Assembly (NCBI GenBank): GCA_040391605.1
Contig: JBEBXK010000006.1
Location: 1-64,000, forward strand
Reading direction: 5' to 3'
Source: Vulgatibacter incomptus_A
GTDB lineage: Bacteria; Myxococcota; Myxococcia; Myxococcales; Vulgatibacteraceae
Length of the DNA stretch: 64,000 nt
In this document: positions 26,834 through 36,100 of the stretch, piece after piece
Layout of the letters: every line of letters begins with the position of its first letter
How positions within the stretch are numbered: the first letter of the stretch is position 1
Position numbers and translations under genes: made by a program
Notes under the pieces: model-generated
Told to the model about the DNA's origin: nothing
Seen by the model: the letters and a program-made list of their open reading frames with translations, nothing else
The model's database searches: none

Positions 26834-28882
26834 ATGACCGCCCCTATCCCGCTGATACCCCTCATCGTTACCTGCATGATCCTGACGGCCCTCGGGATCT
26901 TCGCGATGAGCATGATCCCGCGGATGGTGATCCTCTGGCGCCTGGCGCCGGACGCCCGCTTCGACGACCCGATCACCCGCACCAAGCGATTGCTGAAGTT
27001 CGGCCTTGGCCAGCGGCGGCTGGTGAATCCCGAGGAGTTCAAACCCGGTCTCGCGCACGTCGTGATCTTCGGCGCCTTCATGGTGCTGGCGCTGCGCACC
27101 CTCACCCTCTTCGGCTTGGCCTTCGCCGGCTGGGACTTCCACTTCCCCTTCCTCGGCGCCAACACGATCACGGGGCAGAGCTACCTCTTCCTCAAGGACG
27201 TCGTCGCGCTCCTGGCCCTGCTGGGCGTAGCCTATTTCTTCTACCTGCGGCTCGTCGTCAAACCCGAGCGGATGACCAGGTCGGCGGAGGCGGTCTTCAT
27301 TCTGGGGATGATCGCCGGCCTGATGGTGACGGAGATCCTCTTCGACGCCGGCCACCTCCTGGCCTTCGAGGGGGGCGTCGCTCATTGGTACAACCCGGCG
27401 GGCTTCCTGGGCCTCGCCTTCTATCGGTTGATCGGCGCCTCTCCCGAGACGGCGTGGACCATCGGCCAGGTCTCGTGGTGGGCCCACCTCACCCAGGTCC
27501 TGGTCTTCCTGAACTTCCTGCCCCTGGGCAAGCACTTCCATGTGATCACGGGCCTGCCCAACGTCTACTTCCAGCGCCTCGAGCCCCAGTACCGCCCGGC
27601 GCCGATGGATCTCGAGAACTCCGAGACCTTCGGCGTGCAGAAGGCGGACGAGCTGAGCTGGCGCATGGCCCTGGACGTCTACTCCTGCACCGAATGCGGC
27701 CGCTGCCAGACCCACTGCCCCACCTACGTCACCGGCAAGCCGCTCTCCGTGAAGGAGCTGAACACCACGATCCGTCACCACCTCATGGACGAGGCGGAGA
27801 CCCTCGCGGCGGGGCCCGCCAAGCGGGACGAGCTCCCCGATCTGGTGGGGATGGTGATCAACCCCGACACGGTCTGGGCCTGCACCACCTGCGGCTGGTG
27901 CGAGACCTCCTGCCCAGTGATGATCGAGAACATCCCCCGGATCGTGGAGATGCGGCGGCACGAGGTGCTGGTGAAGAGCGAGTTCCCGCCGGAGGCCACC
28001 CGCGTCTTCCGAGGCATGGAGACCCAGGGCAACCCCTGGGGCCTCGGCGCCACCTCCCGCATGGATTGGGCGGAGGGGCTGAACGTGCCCACCGTCGAGA
28101 CCAACCCCGAGTTCGAGTACCTCTGGTTCGTGGGCTGCGCCGGCTCCTTCGACGAGAGGCAGAAGAAGGTGACCCAGGCCCTGGTGGAGGTCCTCACCGC
28201 CGCCAAGGTGAACTACGCCATCCTCGGAAACAAGGAGACCTGCAACGGGGACAGCGCCCGCCGCATGGGGAACGAGTACCTCTTCCAGATGCTGGCGGAG
28301 CAGAACATCGCGACCTTCAAAGAGCACAATGTGAAGAAAGTGTTTTCACAGTGTCCTCATTGCTTCAACGTCCTCAAGAACGAGTATCCCCAGCTCGGCG
28401 GCGAGTACGAGGTGATGCACCACAGCCAGCTCATCGAGCAGCTCCTGGACGACAAGCGGATCCAGCCCACCGAGCGCTTCGACGAGCTCGTCACCTACCA
28501 CGACGCATGCTACCTCGGCCGTCACAACGGGGAGTACAAGGCGCCGCGCAAGAGCCTCGGCAGCGTCCCCGGCCTGCAGATCGTGGAGATGGAGCGCAGC
28601 GAGCGGCAGAGCTTCTGCTGCGGCGCCGGCGGTGGCCGGATGTGGATGGAGGAGCACCTCGGGACCCGGATCAACCAGAATCGGGCGAAGGAGGCGATCG
28701 ACACCGGCGCCAAGGTGATCGCCGCCAACTGCCCCTTCTGCATCACCATGCTCGGCGACGGGGTCAGCGAGCTCGGCGCCGACGGCGTGGTGGTGAAGGA
28801 CATCGCCGAGATCGTGGCAGGCTCACTCAAGCTCCCCGTGGTCTCCGGCGCGGTCATCGCCGAGGACGAGAAGACCGGCTAG
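26834..28882 (+). CDS. Membrane-bound (Fe-S) oxidoreductase, heterodisulfide-reductase-like
   Basis: The start is placed at the ATG at 26834, with GGCAGGAGC upstream; a GTG at 26792 would add 14 residues. The 682-residue protein has five or six N-terminal membrane helices (to about residue 250), like the NarI/DsrM-type membrane part. Two [4Fe-4S] ferredoxin sites follow (CTECGRCQTHCP and CTTCGWCETSCPV), then two CCG domains (cysteine-rich, including HDACYLGRHNGEY and SFCCGAGGGRMWMEE). This architecture passes electrons between the quinone pool and an unknown soluble partner. It sits between the two paralogous Gly-repeat lipoprotein genes but has its own promoter region. Confidence 0.85.
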   Translation: MTAPIPLIPLIVTCMILTALGIFAMSMIPRMVILWRLAPDARFDDPITRTKRLLKFGLGQRRLVNPEEFKPGLAHVVIFGAFMVLALRTLTLFGLAFAGWDFHFPFLGANTITGQSYLFLKDVVALLALLGVAYFFYLRLVVKPERMTRSAEAVFILGMIAGLMVTEILFDAGHLLAFEGGVAHWYNPAGFLGLAFYRLIGASPETAWTIGQVSWWAHLTQVLVFLNFLPLGKHFHVITGLPNVYFQRLEPQYRPAPMDLENSETFGVQKADELSWRMALDVYSCTECGRCQTHCPTYVTGKPLSVKELNTTIRHHLMDEAETLAAGPAKRDELPDLVGMVINPDTVWACTTCGWCETSCPVMIENIPRIVEMRRHEVLVKSEFPPEATRVFRGMETQGNPWGLGATSRMDWAEGLNVPTVETNPEFEYLWFVGCAGSFDERQKKVTQALVEVLTAAKVNYAILGNKETCNGDSARRMGNEYLFQMLAEQNIATFKEHNVKKVFSQCPHCFNVLKNEYPQLGGEYEVMHHSQLIEQLLDDKRIQPTERFDELVTYHDACYLGRHNGEYKAPRKSLGSVPGLQIVEMERSERQSFCCGAGGGRMWMEEHLGTRINQNRAKEAIDTGAKVIAANCPFCITMLGDGVSELGADGVVVKDIAEIVAGSLKLPVVSGAVIAEDEKTG

Positions 28883-29233
28883 AGCCTCCAGAAATCTACT
28901 GCGCACCCCGGATGCTTCGTTGGACCTGCGCTCCGATGCCCACGCACCCAGGGCCTGTGGGGGAATCGCCTCCGCACCAGGCAGAAGCAATTTCTGCACA
29001 CCGCACACCGCACAAGGGGCCCGTCTTGTGTTTGCTCGCCCCAGGCTCAAAGGTGTGGGCTCCGCTTCGGTGCTCTGTCTGCCTCCCATCCGTGGCGCTC
29101 GCTACGAATTCTGAAGGCTCAAGACAGAGGCAAGCTCTACCTCCTACGGTGGGTTGACGGAAGGCAACCCCTCCGTGTAACTCTGCTCTCTCAACCGCCG
29201 GCAGGGTTCTGCCGAGCAGCGCTGGAGCGACTC
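28883..29233. other. Upstream region of the second Gly-repeat lipoprotein
   Basis: It contains the 22-base block shared with the first paralogue's upstream region (28913-28934). No clear terminator of the oxidoreductase gene was found. A weak TTGACG hexamer at 29154-29159 may be a -35 box. Confidence 0.45.
28913..28934 (+). repeat. Direct repeat shared by the two lipoprotein upstream regions, copy 2
   Basis: This is the partner of 25269-25290 (20 of 22 bases identical). Position relative to the paralogue start codon is about the same (about 320 bases). Confidence 0.6.
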
Positions 29234-30358
29234 ATGAGACGACTGACGAGCTGGTGCATCCTTTGCGCGGCATGCCTCGCCCTCTCGGCCGCAGGGGTCG
29301 GCTGCGGTGAAGACGAGGTGCGGGATACGGGCAAAGGCGGCACGGGGGGCGAGAGCACGGGCGGCTCGGGCGGCGAGAGCACGGGCGGCGCTGGCGGCGA
29401 GGCCATGGGCGGTGCTGGCGGCGAGGCCATGGGCGGCGCTGGCGGCGAGAGCACGGGCGGCGCTGGCGGCGAAGCCATGGGCGGCGAGGCCATGGGCGGC
29501 GCCGGCGGCGAGAACACCGGCGGCGCTGGGGGCGAAGCCACGGGCGGCGCTGGGGGTGAGGCCAAGGGCGGCGCCGGCGGCGCGGCCGCCGGCGGCGCCG
29601 GGGGCGAGGCCGAGGGTGGCGCTGGCGGTCAGGCCACCGGCGGAACAGGTGGGGGCGGAAGTGGCGGCGACCTCACGAGCGCCACCATCAGCGGCAACGT
29701 CTGGCTTCATCCACTGGCGGCGTCGCTGGGGAATCCGCCGAGCCGATTGGGTCTCATCGTCCAGATCCTGGACGCCGAGAAGGCGTTGATGAACGATCCC
29801 GACGCCTCCGTCGGCCTAGCGGTCACCACCGACGCAAACGGCTCGTTCACGCTCCAGGACGTCGACCTCTCCGCGACGACTCTGGGCTTCGTGCTGGTCG
29901 TCTCGGGAGTCTCCCCGGGGGCGGGCTTCTCCCACTCGATGATCCCCTTCTGCATGCCTGGCGCTACGGATCCCGCCATGGTCTGTGGCGATCGGAGCGG
30001 GCAGATCGCCTTTGCGTTCCCGAGCACGCTCGCTTCGACCCTCGAGACGAATATGAGCGATCCGAATATGGTCACGAACGGCGTGGTCCTCGGCTACGTC
30101 AGCGACGGCAGCACTGCCATGGACGGGGTGACCATCGACGCGGGCTTCGAGACGGTCACCTACCTCGACGCCGCCCTGGGCCCCATCCCCGGTGGAAGCA
30201 CCACGTCGACGAACGGTGCCTTCCTGATCCGGCCGGTGCAGCCCATCTTCGACGTGACGCCGACGAAGGCCGGCTTCGGCTTCGTCCCCGTTACGGCGCC
30301 GGGCGCCAAGGCGGTGAACGTGGTCTTCCAGCTCTTCTTCGTCGGCGCCGCGGACTGA
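29234..30358 (+). CDS. Gly/Ala/Glu-repeat lipoprotein (paralogue B)
   Basis: The 374-residue precursor has a lipobox with modified Cys 24 (AGVGC). A long stalk of GGAGGE- and GGEAMGG-type units runs over about residues 35-150, much longer than in paralogue A and with a different repeat unit. A globular domain homologous to that of paralogue A follows (TTDANGSFTLQDVDLSA, NVVFQLFFVGAAD). The repeated DNA units (GGCGGCGCTGGCGGCGAG-like, 18 to 30 bases) suggest expansion by slippage while the domain was conserved. The frame is maintained through all repeats. Function is unknown; the stalk implies surface display. Confidence 0.75.
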   Translation: MRRLTSWCILCAACLALSAAGVGCGEDEVRDTGKGGTGGESTGGSGGESTGGAGGEAMGGAGGEAMGGAGGESTGGAGGEAMGGEAMGGAGGENTGGAGGEATGGAGGEAKGGAGGAAAGGAGGEAEGGAGGQATGGTGGGGSGGDLTSATISGNVWLHPLAASLGNPPSRLGLIVQILDAEKALMNDPDASVGLAVTTDANGSFTLQDVDLSATTLGFVLVVSGVSPGAGFSHSMIPFCMPGATDPAMVCGDRSGQIAFAFPSTLASTLETNMSDPNMVTNGVVLGYVSDGSTAMDGVTIDAGFETVTYLDAALGPIPGGSTTSTNGAFLIRPVQPIFDVTPTKAGFGFVPVTAPGAKAVNVVFQLFFVGAAD

Positions 30359-30378
30359 TCGCCCCGGGATCATCAGAG

Positions 30379-30404
30379 GGAGGCGCGCGGGGCGAGGCGC
30401 CTCC
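30379..30404 (+). terminator. Terminator-like hairpin after paralogue B
   Basis: GGAGGCGC (30379-30386) pairs with GCGCCTCC (30397-30404), an 8-bp stem 20 bases after the stop codon at 30358. The following sequence is not T-rich, so it may rely on Rho or on the stem alone. Confidence 0.5.
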
Positions 30405-30541
30405 TCGCTCTGCGGATCGGGAGGGGGTTGGAGGCGGCGCGAGCTTCACGATCACGCAGGCCCAGGGCAGCTCGCGGAGGCGCGCGCCTCATACGCGGCG
30501 CGCCGCTCCTGCCTACTCGGCGGCCGCATGAGCCCAACGCA

Positions 30542-31378
30542 TCAGCCCCTAAGCTCCTCCTCCTCCTCCGACGATCGCTCCAATGCGCTGACGATGGCTG
30601 CGATCGAGTCGCGGACCAGCCGACGGGCGTCTTCCAGCGCTTCGACTGATTTGGGATCGTAGCCGAGACAGAGGACCACGTCGTCCTCCGGCGCAGCGGC
30701 GGCGCCCAGCCCATCGTAGTCGATGAGCCGTGAGACCGGCTCACCCAGATCGTCGCTGGAGAAGCGGCCGAAGATCGCAGCGTCCGCGCCGCGGTTCGGT
30801 GCACGCTCCTTGAGTTGGAAGTGGCGCCGCGCGGCGGCAAGGGCGGCGGGGCTGGCCACGATCGCATCGAGATCGACTGCGGCGCCTTCTTCGAGCTCCA
30901 GGAGCTTCACGGTGCCCCGCACCAGCTCGACGTCGGTGATCACCAGGCCGTAGAGGTACCAATCGGGGCAGGCCGCTCGCACCAACCTGGCCTGTGGCGC
31001 GTTCAGCCAGAGGAAGGATGGGCACTCGAAGCTGGCGCAGGTCTGCGAGTTGTAGGCGCCGCAATCACGGAGATCGACACCACCCGTAACCATCGGATGG
31101 GCCATGCACCCCACCCGACTCTCCTCGTCGTCCAGGAAGCCGAGGAGCGGGCAGAGCCGCACCGCCGGAAAGAGCGGGTTCTTATCCCAGCGCCGCAGGC
31201 TCCGCGCGGCGGCGAGGTAGGCTGGAGGCTCCTTGGCCAGCGGCGCGATGGTGCGGGTGCGGCGCCGCAGAGCCTGCACCAGCGCCGCGCGCGAATGATC
31301 CCGGAAGTTGTAGAGGCCGCAGCAGGCGCCACAGGACGCGCCGCCGCCGGGCTGACAGAGATGGAAGGGAAGCGCCAT
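30542..31378 (-). CDS. YkgJ-type cysteine-cluster protein
   Basis: The 278-residue protein has an N-terminal Cys cluster (CQPGGGASCGACCG), then CPLLGF, VGCMAHP and CGAYNSQTCASFEC, the pattern of YkgJ family proteins, which bind zinc or an iron-sulfur cluster. The C-terminal half is without recognised motifs (ends in an acidic run EEEEEL). It starts 3 bases after the stop of the archaemetzincin-like gene, so the two form one operon. No enzymatic role is established for the family; a metal-dependent oxidoreductase is a common suggestion. Confidence 0.78.
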   Translation of the reverse strand: MALPFHLCQPGGGASCGACCGLYNFRDHSRAALVQALRRRTRTIAPLAKEPPAYLAAARSLRRWDKNPLFPAVRLCPLLGFLDDEESRVGCMAHPMVTGGVDLRDCGAYNSQTCASFECPSFLWLNAPQARLVRAACPDWYLYGLVITDVELVRGTVKLLELEEGAAVDLDAIVASPAALAAARRHFQLKERAPNRGADAAIFGRFSSDDLGEPVSRLIDYDGLGAAAAPEDDVVLCLGYDPKSVEALEDARRLVRDSIAAIVSALERSSEEEEELRG

Positions 31379-31381
31379 GCC

Positions 31382-31906
31382 CTAAATCTGGCCGCCCTTG
31401 GCCAGGAGCTGCCGACATGGGCCACAGAGCAGGCCGACCCGCTTCTCCAACTCATCCGGGAGACGGGGGCTCGCCATCACGCAGCGACTGTCGTCGCAGT
31501 CCCGGAGGCCCAGGGCGAGGCCCACCGCCCAGGTCGCGAGGGCGATCAGCCGTCGCATGAAGCGGTCGTCGTCGCCGATGTGGATCCGATGGGTGCCGAT
31601 GACCGCCGATCGGAGGTGAGCGTCTCCGTCCCCGAAGATGAACTCGGTCTCGGGATCGAAGAGATCGAAGGGGCCCACCGCCAGGATCCATCGCCGATCG
31701 GAGCCCAGGTGACTCTGGCCGAGCTTCCGGAGGATCGACGCGGCGTTATGTTGATCGCGACCGGGGTTATAGGCGTACTTCGGCGCTGCCAGCCCCGGAT
31801 CGATCATCGTGTCGATCTCGAAGGTGGAAGACGCGCCGAGCGCCGCCACCTCGAGCTGATTTCTCCCCACCCCTCCCAGCGCCACCACGCTCAGCGTTGC
31901 GGCCAT
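31382..31906 (-). CDS. Archaemetzincin-like protein lacking the catalytic zinc motif
   Basis: The 174-residue protein matches the archaemetzincin (Amz) family in many positions, including APKYAYNPGRDQHNAASIL, the DLFDPETEFIFG segment and the second zinc site with Cys (LRDCDDSRCVM and LLCGPCRQ). At the usual catalytic motif HExxHxxGxxHC it reads TWAVGLALGLRDC: aligned on the C, the first H, the E and the second H are W, A and L, and the third H is D. The protease active site is therefore lost while the structural Cys4 site is retained. It is translated together with a YkgJ-type protein. A non-catalytic binding or regulatory role is inferred. Confidence 0.7.
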   Translation of the reverse strand: MAATLSVVALGGVGRNQLEVAALGASSTFEIDTMIDPGLAAPKYAYNPGRDQHNAASILRKLGQSHLGSDRRWILAVGPFDLFDPETEFIFGDGDAHLRSAVIGTHRIHIGDDDRFMRRLIALATWAVGLALGLRDCDDSRCVMASPRLPDELEKRVGLLCGPCRQLLAKGGQI

Positions 31907-31985
31907 CTCGTGCTCCCACCGATCCAGGCGGTTGTCGATGCGGGCGAATGAAGCCGCGAAGCTTCACCGCCCGATCGAATATGAC

Positions 31986-32055
31986 TGCGGTGGATGGAAT
32001 CGAACCATCATTAAGAGATTCAAAGTCTCTTGTCCTGCCCTTAGACGACACCGCA
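31986..32055 (-). tRNA. tRNA-Gln (anticodon TTG)
   Basis: Read on the minus strand the gene is 70 bases, with a 7-bp acceptor stem TGCGGTG/CACCGCA, an anticodon loop CTTTGAA giving anticodon TTG, and a T arm GATGG-TTCGATT-CCATC. All arms pair. The CCA end is not encoded. It lies 122 bases downstream of gyrB, and 79 bases upstream of the archaemetzincin-like gene. Confidence 0.9.
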
Positions 32056-32177
32056 TCAAACCAATGTGCGTCTCCACCCCGACCGGATCGATCGGAGCGG
32101 AGCTGCGCTCCGCGAAAGGGCCGTAGCTTGGCCTTTTCGGGTTTTCGGCGCAACCCCGACGAGCGCCTTTCCGTCGA

Positions 32178-34658
32178 TCAGACGTCGAGGTTCTGCACTT
32201 CGAGGGCGTTGCGCTCGATGAACTCTCGCCGCGGCTCCACTGCGTCGCCCATGAGCACCGTGAAGATCTGATCGGCCTCGATGGCATCCTGGATCTTCAC
32301 CTGCAGCAGGGTGCGGGTGGCGGGGTTCATGGTCGTCTCCCAGAGCTGCTCCGGGTTCATCTCGCCCAGCCCCTTGTAGCGCTGGATCGTATGGCCCTTG
32401 GAGGCCTCCCGGCTGATCCGCGCCACCAACTCCTGCACGGTGCCGACCACGGTCTCGGTGCCGTCGACGCTCATCCGATAGGGCGCGGGACCCAAGCTGG
32501 CGAAGGCGGCGGCCTGCCGGCGCAGCTCCGTATGCTCGGCGCCGACCATGAAGGCGTGATCGATCACGGTGTCGCGATGCGATCCGAGGGAGCGGCTGCG
32601 GACGTTGATCCGCTTGCAGCCATGCTCTTCGTCTTCCGAGATCAGGACCTCGAGCGGCAGGGCGTCGGTGTGGTTCGTCTCGAGCCACGCCTCCATCTTG
32701 CCGATCTCCAACTCGATCGCCTCCCGGCTGGCCAGCCCGGCGACGTCGAGGGTGGTCGCCTGCACCAGCGCATCGATGATCCTGCCGTCCCGTCGGCGGT
32801 TGATCGCCTGCAGCAGGCTCTCGTACTCGAAGACCGACTCCGCGAAGGCCTTCAACGCATCGCCGGTGAGCTCACCCTCGGGGATGTGGACCTTGGTGTA
32901 GGCGGCGCCGATGTCCAGGAGGTACTCGTCGAGAGCCCGCTGATCCTTGAGGTAGGTCTCCCGCTTGCCCTTGGCGATCCGGTAGAGCGGCGGCTGCGCG
33001 ATGTAGATGTAGCCGCGCTCCACCAGCTCTGGCAGCTGACGGTAGAAGAAGGTGAGGAGCAGCGTCCGGATGTGCGAGCCGTCCACGTCGGCGTCGGTCA
33101 TGAGGATGATGTTGTGGTAGCGCGCCTTGTCGGGGTTGTAGTCCTCGCGACCGATGCCGGTGCCCAGCGCGGTGATCAAGGTGCCGATCTCGGCGGACGA
33201 GATCATCCGATCGAAGCGCGCCTTCTCGACGTTGAGGATCTTTCCGCGCAGCGGGAGGATCGCCTGGGTGCGCCTATCCCGTCCCTGCTTGGCGGAGCCA
33301 CCGGCGGAGTCACCCTCCACCAGGTAGAGTTCGCTCTTGGCGGGATCTCGCTCCTGGCAATCGGCGAGCTTCCCCGGCAGCGACGCGGTGTCCAGCGCGC
33401 CCTTGCGGCGCACGGTCTCCCGGGCCTTGCGGGCCGCGAGCCTCGCCCGCGCCGCGTCGCCCACCTTGGCCGCGATTCGCTTGGCGACGCCGGGGTTCTC
33501 CTCGAGAAACTGACCGAGCTTGTCGTTGATCACCGTCTCGACGATGCCCTTCATCTCTGGGTTGATCAGCTTGCCCTTGGTCTGCGAGTCGAATTGGGGG
33601 TTGGGCAGCTTGACGCTGATCACCGCGGTGAGCCCCTCCCGGGCGTCCTCGCCGCTGGGGCTCTCCTTCAGATCCTTCCAGAGCGCATTCTTCTGTGCGT
33701 AGGAGTTGATCGTCCGGGTGAGGGCCGCCCGTAGGCCCACCAGATGCGAGCCGCCGTCGCGGGTGTTGATGTTGTTGGCGTAGGTGAAGATCAGCTCGTC
33801 GTAGGTGTCGTTGTACTGCAGCGCCACCTCCACCATCACCTTCCGCCCCTCCACCTCCACTTCGTTCACCACGTGGACCGGCTTGTCGAAGAGCAGGGTC
33901 TTGTTCCGGTTCAGGTACTCGACGAAGGAGGAGATCCCCCCGTCGTACTTGAAGTCGTGGGCCTTGCCCGAGCGCTCGTCCGTGAGGGTGATCTGAAGGC
34001 CCGCGTTCAGGAAGGCCATCTCCCGCAGCCGCTGGGTGAGGGTGTCGAAGTTGTATTCGCGGTGGCCGAAGATCTCGTAGTCGGGCTTGAAGCGGATCCG
34101 GGTGCCGGTGCGGCGCGCCTCGCCGACCACGTCCAACCCTGAGGTGGCGTGGCCCCTGGCGTAGGTCTGATGGAAGAGCTTGCCGTCCCTGGCGATCTCG
34201 AGGTCCAGGTACTCGGAGAGGGCGTTCACACAGGAGACGCCCACCCCATGGAGCCCGCCGGAGACCTTGTACGAGTTGTTATCGAACTTGCCGCCGGCGT
34301 GGAGAACTGTGAGGACGACCTCGGGCGTGGGCCGGCCCTCGGTGGGATGCATATCGGTGGGGATCCCGCGGCCGTCGTCTGCGACGCTGATCGAGTTGTC
34401 CACGTGGACCGTGACGTCGATGCGGCTGCAGTGGCCGGCCAGGGCCTCGTCCACCGAGTTGTCCACGACCTCCCAGACCAGATGATGCATGCCGGTCTCG
34501 TCGGGTGGTCCGATGTACATACCGGGGCGCTTGCGCACGGCCTCGAGTCCCTCGAGGACGGTGATGGAGGACGCGCCATACTCGGAGTCGTCCACCTTGG
34601 GAGCCGGCGCGCTACCTTCCAGCGCTGCGGCGGCAATTTCATTGGTCACGTCGGACAA
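32178..34658 (-). CDS. gyrB: DNA gyrase subunit B
   Basis: GyrB of 826 residues: the ATPase subunit of DNA gyrase, which introduces negative supercoils together with GyrA. Seen are the GHKL ATPase motifs (VVDNSVDEALAG, DDGRGIPTD and GGLHGVGVSCVNALS), the Toprim domain (LYLVEGDSAGGSAKQGRDR, DADVDG) and the C-terminal GyrA-binding tail ending FIERNALEVQNLDV. The start is TTG at 34658 with GAGGG five bases upstream. It is part of the minus-strand run dnaA-dnaN-recF-gyrB. Length and domains are normal for a proteobacterial GyrB. Confidence 0.96.
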   Translation of the reverse strand: MSDVTNEIAAAALEGSAPAPKVDDSEYGASSITVLEGLEAVRKRPGMYIGPPDETGMHHLVWEVVDNSVDEALAGHCSRIDVTVHVDNSISVADDGRGIPTDMHPTEGRPTPEVVLTVLHAGGKFDNNSYKVSGGLHGVGVSCVNALSEYLDLEIARDGKLFHQTYARGHATSGLDVVGEARRTGTRIRFKPDYEIFGHREYNFDTLTQRLREMAFLNAGLQITLTDERSGKAHDFKYDGGISSFVEYLNRNKTLLFDKPVHVVNEVEVEGRKVMVEVALQYNDTYDELIFTYANNINTRDGGSHLVGLRAALTRTINSYAQKNALWKDLKESPSGEDAREGLTAVISVKLPNPQFDSQTKGKLINPEMKGIVETVINDKLGQFLEENPGVAKRIAAKVGDAARARLAARKARETVRRKGALDTASLPGKLADCQERDPAKSELYLVEGDSAGGSAKQGRDRRTQAILPLRGKILNVEKARFDRMISSAEIGTLITALGTGIGREDYNPDKARYHNIILMTDADVDGSHIRTLLLTFFYRQLPELVERGYIYIAQPPLYRIAKGKRETYLKDQRALDEYLLDIGAAYTKVHIPEGELTGDALKAFAESVFEYESLLQAINRRRDGRIIDALVQATTLDVAGLASREAIELEIGKMEAWLETNHTDALPLEVLISEDEEHGCKRINVRSRSLGSHRDTVIDHAFMVGAEHTELRRQAAAFASLGPAPYRMSVDGTETVVGTVQELVARISREASKGHTIQRYKGLGEMNPEQLWETTMNPATRTLLQVKIQDAIEADQIFTVLMGDAVEPRREFIERNALEVQNLDV

Positions 34659-34943
34659 TCGAGCCCTCGATCTCTAGGATTTTGCTTGAAATCCCCGATA
34701 GATGGTCGCTCTGGGGAGAGCCCCCACTGATACCACGATGGGAGGGGGGTCCACAAGCTTCAATTCAACACCGAAGATCCCGTTTTTCTTTCATTTTTCA
34801 GGTGTTTGCGGGAAGCCTCGAGGGTCGGAGGCGAGCGAAGGCGCAGAGGAGCCCTTGGCCCGCAGCGCGAGTGGAATAATCGCCTCCGTGCTGCCCGGGC
34901 CCGGACCTTCGCCGACGCGGGGGCTCCGCTTGGCGCCAGTCTC
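34659..34943. other. Intergenic region between recF and gyrB
   Basis: 285 bases without a gene. It contains a degenerate member of the dispersed repeat family (34826-34927) and an AT-rich run near 34775-34800 (TTTTTCTTTCATTTTTC), which may be the gyrB promoter region. Confidence 0.5.
34826..34927. repeat. Diverged copy of the dispersed terminator-type repeat
   Basis: CGGAGGCGAGCGA followed by GGCGCAGAGGAGCC (34826-34853), then CGCAGCGCGAGTGGAA and, at 34922-34927, GGCTCC. The GGAGCC (34848) to GGCTCC (34922) distance is about 80 bases, like the 72-73 bases of the better copies. The central hairpin is degenerate. Confidence 0.45.
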
Positions 34944-36050
34944 CTAGGGTTCCATCAACGAGAACTGGCCGTCCCGCACCTGAAAGAGGCGCGCGTCGGG
35001 TCCGGCGGCCTCCACCAGGGCCGAAGGATCGGTGGTGGTGAGGAGCACCTGCCCGTCCAGCCCCGCAAGGTAGGCCATCAGCTGCTCGTTCCTCTCGCGA
35101 TCGAGCTCGGAGGAGACGTCGTCCAGGAGAAGCAGCGGCTGGTAGCCGTGGCTCACCTCGAGGTTCTCGATCTCGGCGATCTTCAAGGCCAGCACGATGG
35201 CCCGCTGCTGCCCCTGGGAGGCGTAGCTGCGGGCGGGCCTGCGCCCGAGCTCGATGCCCAGGCCGTCGCTGTGGGGGCCGACGCTGGTGAAGCCACGGGC
35301 GCGATCCCGCGGCAGGCGGCGGGAGAGCTCCTCGCCGAGGCGCAGTGCCACCTCCGCTTCGTCCTCCGTGCCCTCGGCGTAGCGGGGCGCATAGCTGAGG
35401 GCCCCGCGGAGCTGGCCATGGCTCAGCCGGAGCAGGACCTCGGAGAAGCGTGGCGCCAGCTCCCCGACCAAGGCCCTCCTCCTGGCCACCAGCCGCGCCC
35501 CCAGTCGCGCCAATGGGGCGTCGAAGGCCTCCACCACCTCCAGGCTGGCTTCGTCGCGCAGGAGGCGATTGCGGGAGCGCAGCGCCCTGCCGTACTCGCG
35601 GCTCTCGCCAAGATAGCCGGGGAAGCGGTTGAAGACGGCGCGATCGAGATAGCGCCGCCTGCCCTCGGGCCCGCCCTTTACCAGGGCGAGATCGTCCGGT
35701 GTGAAGGCCACCACCGAGACGCCGCCGAAATAGTCCTCGAGATCGCGGACCCTCTTTCCGTCGACGAAGGCCTGGCGAACACCCTCTTCGATCTGCACGG
35801 CGAAGAGACGGCTCGTGGCCCCCAGGTCGAAGCGGCCCTCCACCCCACAGGCCTTGGTACCGAAACGCGGCAGCTCCGAGAGGCGATTGGTGCGCAGCGC
35901 CTTCAGGGTGGCCAGGAGGTAGACCGCCTCGAGGAGGTTGGTCTTGCCGTGGCCGTTGGGCCCCGCGATCACGGTCGATCGAGGACCGAGGCTGAGCTCG
36001 GCCGACTCGATGTTCCGAAAGTCGCGGAGGCTCAGGTCGAGGAGGCGCAA
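34944..36050 (-). CDS. recF: DNA replication and repair protein RecF
   Basis: RecF of 368 residues, an SMC-like ATPase that loads RecA at gaps through RecR and RecO. Walker A is GPNGHGKTNLL (30-40), the signature motif region is SYASQGQQRAIVLALKIAE, and Walker B is LLLDDVSSELD. The start gives the typical MRLLDLSLRDFRNIESAEL. It is the third gene of the minus-strand dnaA-dnaN-recF-gyrB set; the gap to dnaN is 50 bases and to gyrB 285. Confidence 0.95.
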   Translation of the reverse strand: MRLLDLSLRDFRNIESAELSLGPRSTVIAGPNGHGKTNLLEAVYLLATLKALRTNRLSELPRFGTKACGVEGRFDLGATSRLFAVQIEEGVRQAFVDGKRVRDLEDYFGGVSVVAFTPDDLALVKGGPEGRRRYLDRAVFNRFPGYLGESREYGRALRSRNRLLRDEASLEVVEAFDAPLARLGARLVARRRALVGELAPRFSEVLLRLSHGQLRGALSYAPRYAEGTEDEAEVALRLGEELSRRLPRDRARGFTSVGPHSDGLGIELGRRPARSYASQGQQRAIVLALKIAEIENLEVSHGYQPLLLLDDVSSELDRERNEQLMAYLAGLDGQVLLTTTDPSALVEAAGPDARLFQVRDGQFSLMEP

Positions 36051-36100
36051 GCGAACGGATCCCTTCGGATGCGCCCCTGGGGACGGATCGAGAGCCCTTC

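Noticed and set aside
31986..32055. tRNA as an integration site
   Set aside because: No integrase gene or repeated tRNA 3' end was seen nearby.
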